Assembly (NCBI GenBank): GCA_963693305.1
Contig: OY855904.1
Location: forward strand, 13,191,996-13,255,995
Reading direction: 5' to 3'
DNA from: Meandrina meandrites
Taxonomy: Eukaryota > Cnidaria > Anthozoa > Scleractinia > Meandrinidae
Length of the DNA stretch: 64,000 nt
Notes under the pieces: generated by a model
Databases searched by the model: none
What the model was told of the DNA's origin: nothing
Seen by the model: only the letters and a program-made list of their open reading frames with translations
Part shown: one piece after another, positions 41,919-54,800 of the stretch
Layout of the letters: every line of letters begins with the position of its first letter
How positions within the stretch are numbered: the first letter of the stretch is position 1
Position numbers and translations under genes: made by a program

Positions 41919-42432
41919 TTTTCTTTTTTTTTTTTTTTTAATTTATTTATTCCATTTCAAAGTAAACGAGATACATAGGTAAAGGTAAACAAATAGAAGA
42001 GGAGAAATGGAAAAGGGCAAAAATATAGCAAGCTAATTGGTTGCCCTTGTTTATATGACAATAATATAATAATTAGGATAAAAAAAAGTTAACTTAACAT
42101 AGGAGAGGAAAAGATATAAATTAATTAATACTGAGCAAAATAATGCTGGAAGAGTGCTTTTTTAAAACGTTTCCTAGTTGGCAAGTTACGTATAGTTAAA
42201 GGAAGGTCATTCCAATAGTAACATCCAATTACAGTGGGGCAAAATTTCCTTATATTTATTCTGGAGAAACCGGGATTTAAGTGTTGCAAGGATGTACTTC
42301 GAGTAGTGTAGTTATGTTGCTCAGATACCAGAGATAATGTGTAATTAGACGGTTTTTCATCAATTAAGTGGTCATATAATAGCTGGCAGGTATATAATTT
42401 AACAATGTCAGGAAACTTAAGAAGACCAAGGT
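41919..42432 (-). mobile_element. 5'-truncated LINE tail (CR1/L2-like)
   Basis: On the minus strand a frame encodes the typical C-terminus of LINE reverse transcriptase proteins: a FPDIVKLYTCQLLYDHL helix, HNYTTRSTS and then YYWNDLPLTIRNLPT...FKKAL, stopping near 42127. About 200 bases of 3' UTR and a long A tail (T run at 41926-41940 on the plus strand) follow. Only this end is present. I recognise the group from these phrases; the exact family would need a repeat search. Confidence 0.75.
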
Positions 42433-42890
42433 TTCAGTTGTGCGTTAAATAATTACAGTTTTGTGGCATTGACGGTGAACCTCAAGTTATCTCTGCCATT
42501 GAACATCCTTGCCTCTTCTGTCCCTTTCCCCGAAATATGTAATCATCCTTATTGGATCAATAAAGACCTTTTTATTTGAGCAGGAAATTAAGGGTCCATC
42601 TTACTTCGCACCACTCTGGGACCCAATGACCCCCTTTTGAGTAGCTCCTCTGAATCCGTCACTGGCTTCATTCAATCCTTTCAACAGGAACGCCCGGAGC
42701 ACGATGCAAAATGCCGAACAATAGTGCATCGAGCTCTTGGTAACATCTTCTGGTTATAAATTCCCTGTCCGGTTTTTTTCCCAATATAATTGAGTGCGAA
42801 AGGATCTCTGGGAATGCAAGTGAGAACAGGTGTTCAGTATTTATTGAGTCCGCAGTGAAATGACTCTGTACAGCGGTATGATGATCTAAC

Positions 42891-45800
42891 ATGGCGCCGA
42901 TCCTTGGGTCGGTGCCCCAAGTTTTACGGTAAGAATTTTTAACTTTAAGTTTAACTTGTTTCAAGTAATATCCGCCCGAAAAAAGTTTATATATTCATGG
43001 CTGTATTGTATCGCTTATCTTTCCAATAGGCAAGCGGAAACGTTGAAAGCCGCTTTGAAAAGTAAGTTGTTTATGCAAGCTAAGAATGTTGTTTTCTCGT
43101 ATTTTGTTTTCCTTTTTTAGCAAATTAACGTAAGCTTAACTATTATTAAGTTATACTTTTCATCGATGCAGTAAGCTCGCATATTTTTAGTGCTGTTGTT
43201 AAGCTTTCCCCAATGAGCTTATTCCAACTACTGGAACGTAAATTCAGTATTACCAGGCATGACTTAAGCTTGTATACTTACAGTTACATTTTTTTTTTAA
43301 ATTGTAACATTTATAGAAAAAGTCTTTAATTCAGTGACCTGTCTATATAAGTCTTACCTTAGAAAAGGTAAATATTAAACTATACACACACGGGTCACCA
43401 GAAATGATGCTATTTTTTTTGTTAATCCACATTTAATCATTTAAGCTAAGGAAAACTGGTAAAAGACCTAAAATTTTGTATATCATTAGTTTTGCTAACC
43501 AAGCACTTGTAAACACCTTTCCTTTGTTTGCATTTGACCATGTATCTTTTTAAAGCCTTTATCATTTAGCACCCAGCAGCTTTACTTTGAAACTAATATC
43601 AAAAGATGTGTGACAACTGTGACTTGCTTAGGGGATGCACAATGTGCGATCCAGCAAGCCATGCGAGGCATACCTGCGAGACACTTGAAAATGCATTGGC
43701 TAGCTAGATCATGTAAATAGCACTCTGGTTAGCGCTACAGTTAACTCAGGTAGCTTGCGGTAAGCTTTTATATTGGGATAAGGGATTTCTGGCTTGCATG
43801 GCTCGCATGCTGTACACACTCCATGTTTACAATGATCATTTTATATGTTGTGTCAAAAAAGGTAGCAAGGCTCGAGGAAGTAGATATTGCTTTACTGATG
43901 TATATTATATTAATTTTGTTGTTGTTTTGATTTGAATGGTGTTGTCATTGACTATAGTAGAAGAAAAATGTAATCAATGTCAAGTAAAATTCCCTTAGGT
44001 AGCTTTGAAGATTTCACTGTTGGTAGTGAAGGATGGCAGTCCAGACAAAGGTATTTACCATTATCTTTAATGTTGCAGCCATAAGGTTTACACTGAATGT
44101 ACTCCTGCTGCTGTAAGTGAGAAAAACATTTGCCTGTGCACAAGTACGTGTGCATACGTATGTTAATTCATATTCCAATAATTTGCGGTTCAACTTTATT
44201 CTTGGTTATAATTTGGTATTTTCTGGTGTATGGTCACATAATTATGATGATGAATAGGCCTTGAGAGACCAAGAACACGAGGAAGGCCTCCGAAGCATTA
44301 CCATCCATTGCTTCAGAAGGAGAAAGAGTTATCCTCGGTTGTACAAAGGATCTTGCCCAAAAGTATTGCTGATTCAGTAATCCAGAAGGGTTCGAGACTT
44401 GCCCATCTTTATGGTTTACCAAAAACCCACAAGAAGAAGCTAGCCATGCGTCCAATACTATCCGCTACGGGAACGTACAACTACAAGCTTGCAAAGTGGC
44501 TGGACGAGAAGCTGAAACCCCTGTCCGTCAACGACCACACCGTCAGTGACATTTTCCAATTCGCCGAAGAACTCCATGGGATGGAAATCAATTCCCATGA
44601 CATCTTAGTGTCATATGATGTATCCTCACTCTTCACCAACGTTCCTGTAGACGAAACCATCGAAAACATCGCGGAAAGAGCCTTCGAAGATGACTGGTTC
44701 AACAAAGAGCACAATCTCAACATCACGAAGACGGACCTGATTGAGTTGTTAAGAGTTGTCACGAAAAAATCAGCTCTTTCAGTTCAAAGGAGACCTATTC
44801 GAACAGACAGATGGTGTTGCCATGGGTTCACCACTAGGACCTCTCATGGCCAACACCTTCATGTGTAGCATCGAGAAACAACTAGAAGCCAGAAACAAGA
44901 TGCCTGCTTTCTACAAACGCTATGTCGATGATACGCTTAGCACAATGCCCAATGAAGAAACAGCCTCTGAGTTCTTAATGACATTGAACAACTGTCGTCC
45001 ATCTATCAACTTCACAATGGAGCTTGAAGAAAATGGCAGACTCCCCTTTCTTGGGATGGATATCATCAGAAATGGATGCCGTTTGGACACAAAGGTGTAC
45101 CGAAAGCCTACGGACACTGGGCTATTGTTGCATTATCATAGCCATGTGGATGAAAGATATAAACGGTCTCTGCTGAACACCATGCTTAACCGTGCATTCA
45201 AGCTCTCTTCGACGTGGAAACTATTTCACCAAGAGTGTGAACGCCTCAAAGTGACCTTTTCCCGTCTGTGCTACCCAGAAGAACTCGTGCAGTCTGCCAT
45301 CCGTCAATTTATTGAGTCAAAAGTGTCCGAGGATGCACTTCCCCAACAACAAGAGCTTAAGAAACAAGACCCAATCAGAATCGTGCTGCCTTTTAAAGAC
45401 CAGAAGTCTGCAAACTCAGTGCGCCGACAACTAGGAGACCTCAGCCGGAAGATCAATGTAGACATCAGCCCCGTGTACACGAGTCGGAAAATCAAGGATG
45501 AAATCAAAGTGAGGGAAAACAAGCCACCCCTTGTGAATCAACAATGCGTTGTGTACAATTTTCAGTGTAACCTGTGTGATGCAGGGTATGTCGGCTATAC
45601 GTGCCGACATCTTCACCAACGGATTGAAGAACACAAGGGATCAGCCATTGGAAGTCACCTCAAGGAACAGCACGATATAGCCCCAAATGACATTGTACAG
45701 TTTTTTAAAATTTTAAAAAAGTGCCAGAGCAAGTTTGATTGTCTTATTTTTGAAATGTTTTTTATCAAAGAACTGAAACCATCTCTAAACAAACAATGCA

Positions 45801-48800
45801 ATTCCATCCGCGCAAAATTATTTGTTTAGGTCAGTTTTAATTATTTTAATCGTTTTCAATTGTTTCCGTAGTATTTTTAGTCTTTTTAAACTTTTATCTT
45901 CATTAATATTTTGTCACTTATTTTTACATATTTACATATTTTACCGCATTTCAGCGTTCGTGACATTTTTGCCTGATTTTACTATTTCAATATATTTATG
46001 CTAATTTTTATATTTTACTCGCACTTGAAAATGACCTTGGAGAGGTCGAAACGTCGTGACTTTTTATCGTTAAGTTTCATAACAAAATCAATATCCAAGA
46101 AATTACTCATCAAGATGAATATAAAACAAAGGAAAACACAAGATTTCACCGGGGTGAGAACACAAAATGTACATTCCAGTTCTTGGACTACTTCTAATAT
46201 AAATATAAGATTTTTGTCAAGTCTCACCTCGTGATCAAGCAAGTGTTCAAGTACCAGTTACAAAAATGAAAGATGCTAAACCATTATAAATCTTGTTGAG
46301 CTAGTCATGGACCAAAAACCCTGGCTGAACAATCTTGTTTTCTGATTAAAATAAATATTAAAAGCTATAAAATTATAAACTTGCACTCTGTTCTTTCCCA
46401 GACTACAGGATTTGTACAAGAGTATCCTGTTAACAGATCTTGAGTCTGCATTAGACAAGAAGGTTGAGCAGGATCTGTAAGTACTGTAGCCTTCTTGTGA
46501 TGTTTGGATGTAGTATCTAAATTAACTAAAGTCAGCCCACACGCTGTAACAGTTTTATTGTAACAGGTGATATTTTTTCGGAATTTGAACAATTGTAACT
46601 AACTTAAGGTCAAGACCAATTTCATGTCAACAACTCCAACAGTTTGGACTGTCCGTTTCAAAATGTACTCACACTCTGCAAGTTTATCCCCCCAAAGCCC
46701 CATTTTAGAAGCACTTGCAAGTCTCCTTAAATTATACACATAAATTTATATCTCAAGTAAAGCACAAGCCATTTGATTGGTTATGATGGTGGATACTGTC
46801 GAGTACCTTCAACAGAATTGAACGTGTAAATTTATATTCCTTTAATTTTTAGATGGAACAGTGCATTCAAGAGTCAGGTGGACTTTTTAAGGCAACAAAC
46901 AAAAGAAAGGAAGGTAAGTTTGTTTTTAGTTGTGGAACGTCATGAAATAGCATATTGGAGAGTGTAGATCATTATAACTTGATCACGTGAAATCTTACTT
47001 ACCAAGATGATGGTTGTTGCAAGTATATAATATTTAATTCAATATTAAAAGAAATCATTGGAAACTTAATGAAATAATGTATTAAAAGTAACCTTTTGTG
47101 TCAAAACTTGTGATTCACAAGTGATCAGTTTATAATAGCTTTAGAACAGACTTGTACCCAGTCGTCACTTATTTATTCGCAAAGGAATCTGAATCTGGGA
47201 TGGCAAATTAATGTACACAAATGTGCTTGGGAAGGAGGGAGAGAAAGTGACGAAGCTTTGCTTTTTTCCTCCTTCCTGACGTTGATGCAGTTATTCAAGT
47301 TTGTTAATTTCCTCATTCCTAGTCAATAATCTAGTTATTTACTTTATGATAGTCAATATTTTTATTTTATTTTTATTATAACTGTCCAGGGATCAAAAAA
47401 AGTAGAGGTGCAGGCTGTTTTGACTTTGTTTCTTGAAGCTGCTAGTGGTTTTTATATTCAGGTATAGGAATTATATTGTGACAGTGAAGTTCTTTTTTCT
47501 GATGTGTTTGTTGTGTTGAGTTAATATTTATTAATGTTTGAATAATTTTGCACGCTGTGATTGGTGAGTTTGAGTTCATGTATATAGCTCCACTAAACAT
47601 GCGGCCTATGTCACACCTGTGCCTTATCAAGTTTTAATGCCTGCTACTTATGTCACAAGTTTGGGCGCGTGCATTAGCATTTTATTTTTAAAAAGAAATA
47701 AAAAACTCCATCCCCGTGCATTGTTGAGTTATATAAGCACTTGGGAGAAGTGCAAGAAGCACTTGGCTTATCTATGCACTTCTCTAAAAATTCCTGCGTG
47801 TATAAATGGGTACCGACAAATTTACTGCTGGGGGGAATACTGGGATGGACTAGCATCCCATCCGGGGGGGGGGGGGGGGGGGAGGTAGAAATACTTCTAG
47901 TCGCTTCATGCTACGTATGGAAACTGGGATAAGCTCTGGCCTGATGGGCCACTAGGCTTGTATGCAGACTTTAACTTTACCTCTGAAGATCAAAACCCCA
48001 CTGACAACTGGGTTTTTTGCTACCATCAATCACAATTATGGTGACAGGCAACGAACCTTGAAAAACAGAAACAAACAAAATGGATTGAAATCTACCAATC
48101 ACAACTGACAGACATGACCTTTTGACCCGGCTGAAGTGAACTTCTGTTTCTAGAGAAGTTCAATGAGATAATAGACGGCAGCGAAAGTCGTAAACCATTG
48201 GTCGAGGTTTGAATTTCAGAGTTTGCATGTTATCAGTAAACCGCAATATGAATGAAGTACTAAATTCCAGTCTTAGAGTCTTGCAATTTAAAATACATAT
48301 TACATGACTGTTTAATTAAAGTCTTAACTCAAAACCTGTCTATGCAAGGGTCTTAATAAAACTTCAAATTAGCTAAATCTAATTGCTATCCATACCCAGG
48401 CTGTATGTTGGCTGTAACTTTGTCTTGCTATAGATGCATTCAGTGAATTTTGCTTTCTTTTCACTGCAGCTGTTGCAGGAATTGTGTTTGACATACAGGC
48501 TAGACATCCCTGGGCATGTCAGATCATCACAATTGGGTATTCTTGAAGGTAAGTGCTGTTTAATAAGAATTAATTATCCAACTCTTTAGTTCCCACACTT
48601 GTATTACTGCTGACAATGCCAATAATACATTTTAACTCAGTCTGGCAATTGCAACTGGGCAGAAAATCAAATCATGTTGTCTTCGATGTGTTGATACATC
48701 CCCAGCTTCTCTGAATTTTAGCACTAAAAGAAATGTATGGCAATCAATTGAATTAAATATGGCATGTTTATCAGAACTTAACTGTAGCTAGCACATGCAC

Positions 48801-51800
48801 CCCAATGGTTCCAAGGGCAGCTTGCCATTGTCATATTAAAAAACTGACACTTTTGTACATTAAGAGGTAGGAAGTGGAGGTGGAAATAAAGGAATCTTAC
48901 ATTACAAGAAAAAAGTTACTGAGACCCTTCTCTTTCAGAAATAAATGGAAACACCAGCCCAGCAAAGAAACCTCATACTCAGTCTTGTTACTACATCTGT
49001 CAAGACTGCCTGGTACACCTCGGAGATATTGGTAAATTGGCTATACAACAGAATTCTAGACTTACAAGATAATTTGCATTTAATTATTAAGTATATTTTA
49101 ATTAACAATTATCCTGCGAAATCGCGCGGAATATCGCCTGATACTTAGCTAAATCAGACGATATTCTGCAAGATTGAGCAGGATAATTGTTTTTATTATT
49201 ATTCAACAAATTGTCAACGAAATGCTTTTTGTAGCAAGAATAACTGTGGTTATGCGGCGCTTTGCAAGATTTCGGATGAATCTTGGCGATCTATGTATAT
49301 CGCAGGATATCTGTTACAGATAACAATGGCTTTCTGACCATATATGGGCATCGCGCGAGCTTGTTGAATAATAAACTAAAACAGTGGATAGCATTGTTTG
49401 CATGCACCGATTGGCTACTCAAACTCTGGATAGCCCTTGCTATTCACTTCTGAGCAATTTCTCATGTGCAAAAGCTGTTCGTTGACAGGAATAAATGAGT
49501 TAAAAATAATCCTTTTTGGGTTATATTATCTCACTGTTAAATAAGTACAGCAAGCAAAAACAACTATTCACCTCATTGTCGGTGGCTAGTGGTGGATATT
49601 TACCTTGCTGCTTTACAACCCAGTAAATATCCACCACTAGCCCCCTCCACTCTGGTGAATAGCCGCTAACTTACTTGAACATAATCCAATTTCCCCTGCA
49701 TTTGACCCTATATTTTCAGTCATTTTACTATCAGTCAAACTTGGTTAACTCGAACTCCCCACTAACTTGAACTAATCTTAGCTTTTCCTTGGCTGAAACG
49801 TGATTCAAGTTTACCCCATTGACCCAAACTCTGTTTTTCAAACGCAGCTGATTGACTTGTTGGAATCTTGAATCTTTATTGATTACAGGATTCACCATAA
49901 TTACTGTAATCCTGAAGATATTTGTGCAAAGATTGTATAACCTAAGTCACAGTTGGTATAAAGTCTTGAAAGTGTTTCAAAAGTGTACCAAAATAACCTG
50001 TGATTTTGAAGAACAATATTGATGAATTATTAATAATTAGCATGAAACTTGAAATTCAACTCCAACCCTGCTAACTCAAACCTCCGCTAACTCAAACTGT
50101 TTTACATTTCCCTTGGGGGTTCAAGTTAGCAAGGTTCTAGTACTGTAATTAAAACTGATTGTTCAAATCAAATCTGAAAGATTTACTACATCTGTACATT
50201 AAGGCCATCCATCATTGAAGGACGTCTCATTGCAAACAACTGTTGTGCATAATTGTGAACAACATTCAGTAGTTAACCTTGTTAATACTTAGAAATTGAA
50301 TTAAAAATATTTTGAATCTTCTTTTCATCTTTAGCTCGTTACTGTGATGACCCTGAGCAGGCAGAAGTGTTTTATCATCATGCTCTTGTTTTAGTTCCTT
50401 CAAATGGTATTGGATAAATTTACATTTAGAATGACAAACTAAGTTATATTATCATGCTATCCTCATGGTTTGAATCGTTGTGAACAATGTAAGGCTAGAC
50501 TGTAAAAAATAATGTGCTTGTCTCAAAAAGGAAATAAAACAACATGATCCTGCAGTCAATAGAGGACTGTTACGATTCTACAGTGTCAACACATAACAGA
50601 CAGTACTGTGTGCTAGCTTCTTGCCTGCAGTTTGTTTGTGATAAATTTCCGACATATTACAATACAATGTTATGTACTAAGTTATCCCCCCCCATTTTCC
50701 TCTGCCCAATTTTAGGTCAGTCCTCTACCATAGTAGTCCAGGAGGTGGACTTGCTGAAAGCTTTTTAATTATTAGTGGCTAAAAAGGGGTGATTGGGGGT
50801 GGGGGGGGCAAGGTTTTAAATATAATAATACCCTTTAATACCTTGGTAGTACAATTTATTGATGTTAACCAGGTTTTGGTATATTCAACAGGCCAGCCTT
50901 ACAACCAGTTGGCTATTTTAGCTAGTGGCAAGGGAGATGAACTGGCAACAGTTTATTATTACTGCAGGAGGTACTGTTCATTATTATAATCAATTATTAA
51001 TCAACCTTGTTACATATTTTTAAAACAAATTTCAGGAGTATATAATCATACAGAAAGGGCTCTATCAGTAATATTAGGCTTCATGAGGCAGGTAATCACA
51101 CCTCTAAAAGTGTCTAATGTACAGAACTTAATGCCGTATTCAGTGATCATTTCCACTTTTCTTGTTATAATTTCAAATTATGTATCAAGAAAACTACTAA
51201 ACAGGGTTGGACATCTGGTCAGCTGAATCACTAGCTACGTGGCTAGTGCTCTTTGAAATTGACTAGTCCAGTACACAACAATGAATTAAAAAGAATCAAA
51301 TTAAATATTTACAAGCCCAACCTCATTTTTACAAGCCTCAGGCTACCGGGCTAGCTGAGATGTCGAACCCTGACTAATTTGTGGATATTGCCATGATCTA
51401 CATGTCTTGAGTTTGAACTCTTGATGAACTTTTGCTCTGCAGCATTGCTGTAAAGAATCCATTCCCAGCAGCATCAACAAATCTTCATAAAACATTGAGG
51501 AAAGTGGTTGCCAGGCATAATACAAGGTATGGTTTGGTCACCATCGTGTGGAGTGCTTGGTTTAACGTCAACAAAACAAATAGGACGCATAGTTTGCTCA
51601 CGGAGTAAGATAGAAAACAGAGTTTGTGAGTAGGAGACTATAATCCAATCTCTTCAGATATCGTTCATAGTTTGATATCGATGTCTTCATCATCATCGGG
51701 ACCAACCACCTTGGCATTGTTGGCCTCTTTGATGGTTGAGGTGATTGTTGGGGGGAGGGGCATCTATTAGACACGAGGCGTTTATTAGAGGGGAGCGTCT

Positions 51801-54800
51801 GATACAAACTTTGTATCTCAAGGGAGCAATTATAAGATACATGTACGAGGCTTTATTTGAGAGTGGACATTTATGAGATCATTTATGGGCCACCTTAAAT
51901 TAATTATTATAATTAAATTTTTTTCTTTCCAGGGATGGAAGTGTGGAAATATCTAAGGCTGAGTTTGGCCACATTTTCCTTCAGTTTCATGGCCATGTCT
52001 ATCTTGTGCAAGGTTGGTAGGAAATGACTAGTTTCATTTAGAATTTTTTCAAGTGTTGCTATATACTAAAAATATACATAGTTACATGTATAATGGCTAC
52101 AAATGTTCATAATCTGTTTAAGATTATTGTCTCTAGAGGTGTATGCTGACAATCCAATTAATAAAGCTCTCAAATTCTGGAAGAAAGGACCAAACATACT
52201 ATTTAATAACATGATTATTAATTTTTTTGGTTTATGACAGATTTTGATCAGGCAAGAACTCTTAAAGATCGCATTATTACTGCATTAAAAGTGAGTATAC
52301 AACTGTAACAGCTAGGAGCCTTTGAAAAAGGTTCTCTAGTTAGGAATAGAAAGAAGAGAAAGGGCAAAGAAACACATGTACAATAGTGTTTCCACTTGGC
52401 TCGTGTAGCTTGCTGTGTTTTTGTTTTCCCTATCCATTGAGTGAATTTGGTTAAAACATACGATTATGACTTGTTTCAGGAACCTTTGACAAAATCGTTT
52501 CACTCTGCTAATTCTGTGTTACTTGTCAATCTATTAGAGAATCCTGACGCAGAACAAATTTACTTCAGAGTTCCTTATCAAACTTGTGGCAATCACCTTG
52601 TTTCTGCTGTGGAACATCAGGACAGGAGGAGCAGATGATTTAGAGGAGTTTGACTGCATTGGAAAAGATGAAGAGGTGAACAAAGATGACTTAATTCATA
52701 CTCTGCATCTAATGGAAGCAAATTGTCCAACATCTGACTGGCATACAATCACATAATGTTCTGCATTGTGTGGTCAGAATGCTATTGTTTTCCATCATCT
52801 GTACATTAACAGATATCCTGCAATATACATAGGTTGGCAAGATTTGTCCAAAGTCTTGCAAAGCACTTCAAAACCAGTTTTTCAAACTACAAAATGAGTC
52901 TTGCTGCTGAATAATAAGTTGTTGAATAATGAAACAATCATCCTGTGCAATCTTGCAGAATAAGCCAACTGAGCTTACAGCCTTGTTGGCTGAGTATCAT
53001 TCAATATCCCATGTGATTTTGCAGGACAATATTGTTAAGAGCCTGTATTCATTTCAAAATGTTTTTTTTGTTTCCATAATTTTCGCTTTAAGTTTATTAT
53101 TTTTCTTTCTTTATAGGAGTGTTGGCAACTGGCTCTAGAATTTACAGGTATTGACATCAGTTATTCTGTATTCAGTGAATTTTAAGCAAATCCTTGGTAA
53201 ACAACGTTTGGAGGTTAAAGAAATTAAGGGAATTTGGAGAAATTGGTATTCACTGTATATTTTGGGATATGAAGAGGTAATGGTCCCAATGCAACCCTTG
53301 GTGCCTCAGGCAAAACACCAAGATTAATTAAAGGGAAACAGAATTCACTAATTTCCTGAGGACCAGTCATTAAGTGAATTATTATGAAGCCAAACAAGGG
53401 ACTTTCAAGTGTGGATAGCGATGCAAAATAAATTAAACATAATCACTTAATGGGAAACCACTTTCATAAATCATGTAAAGCTCTTCAAAATGGTACATCT
53501 ATGTGTGCCTCCACATGTATTTTTCCAGTTGGTCCAGTCCTTTGCTGCCTTTCAGGTCCCACCTATGAAAGATGAACTGATGCCAGCTCTTTTTGAGCAG
53601 GTCTTCTCCAGGCAATTCTGGGTCTCCCCCATTACCTTTTCCCATCTGGTGTCCAAAACATAGCTTCTTTTGTTAACATAACTAACCATTTGTTATTTGT
53701 CTTGATCAAGTGGAATTATTTGACACTCTTGTACTACATGCTTGTGACAATGGACCATCAAAGCCTGAGCAGTCGACGGCAGCAGGGTGCGATGTGCTAC
53801 CAGCTCTCAATCTACTGTGTCAGTGGATGACAGGTTCATCTCCCAACATTTGGAATGGAGAGATGCTCAAGAAAACCAAGTGAGTCAAAAGACTGAGAGT
53901 GAGAGATTGAACTGGAAACTGTTGCAGCCTTCAAATCAGCCCTGGCCACCCACCTCACCAAAGACCATTTTAATTTTCCTTTTATTTTTATTTCACTTAC
54001 ACATGTAAATCACATATTGCGTGATGGGAAACCTTGGCAAATTAATATGAATAAATAAATACCGGTAAATAAATAAATAAATATTAATTAATAAACTTGC
54101 ATTTCGGCAGATCATACGCTGTACAGCATTTAAAATTTAAGTTCTGGTTGAGTACATATGTGACTTATGTAAATTTTTACAGGACTTGGGAGGACTTTGC
54201 AGCCTTATTGAATCTCTTACAAGTGACACACCCTCATCTACCTGAGAAAGTTGGTAAGAAGATAATTTTTATAGCTGTAAAATTGGGTTACTGTATGTTG
54301 TAGGGAATCATAGGCACGCAATACGTGCACAGAGAAAGATAATAGAGCACATTAGGTCTATAATGCATGCAAAGAGTTAGACATTATCTAGCACTAGTGT
54401 GGAATGCATGCAGAAATCAAGATAACTGTCAGTAGTTCTTACAAGCAAAATACTTGACTGGTGCTATTTCTTTCTTGATGATTGTAAACATGTGCATTTA
54501 ATGTAGCATAGCTAGAGGCTACCATTATCAACCTGGAAAACACCACTGTAATTCAAATAAAAATGTACCTGATACTGTTATGGAAAGTTTAAAATTCAAA
54601 GGTAACTGTCAACATTATTTTATCACATGTTTTTCAATTTAATATTTTCTCTACAGACTAGTCACAGATGTACTCAAACATGTTTTATTTTTTTAAATTG
54701 GGAGTTATTTTAATAGATATTCCACTTCGTGAAGACTGGGAGCTTCAGAGCTTTCTTCCTCTCAGAGTCAGCCAAAGGTAGGTGACAGTTGAACAACAAC

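Larger units (their letters stand above)
39871..42890. other. Intergenic region between pappalysin and SMG7
   Basis: It holds a minisatellite (40824-40955) and a LINE tail (41919-42432). The frame 40662-41108 is an artefact of the 33-bp repeat. The last ~450 bases before 42891 should contain the SMG7 promoter; I see no TATA box. Confidence 0.5.
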
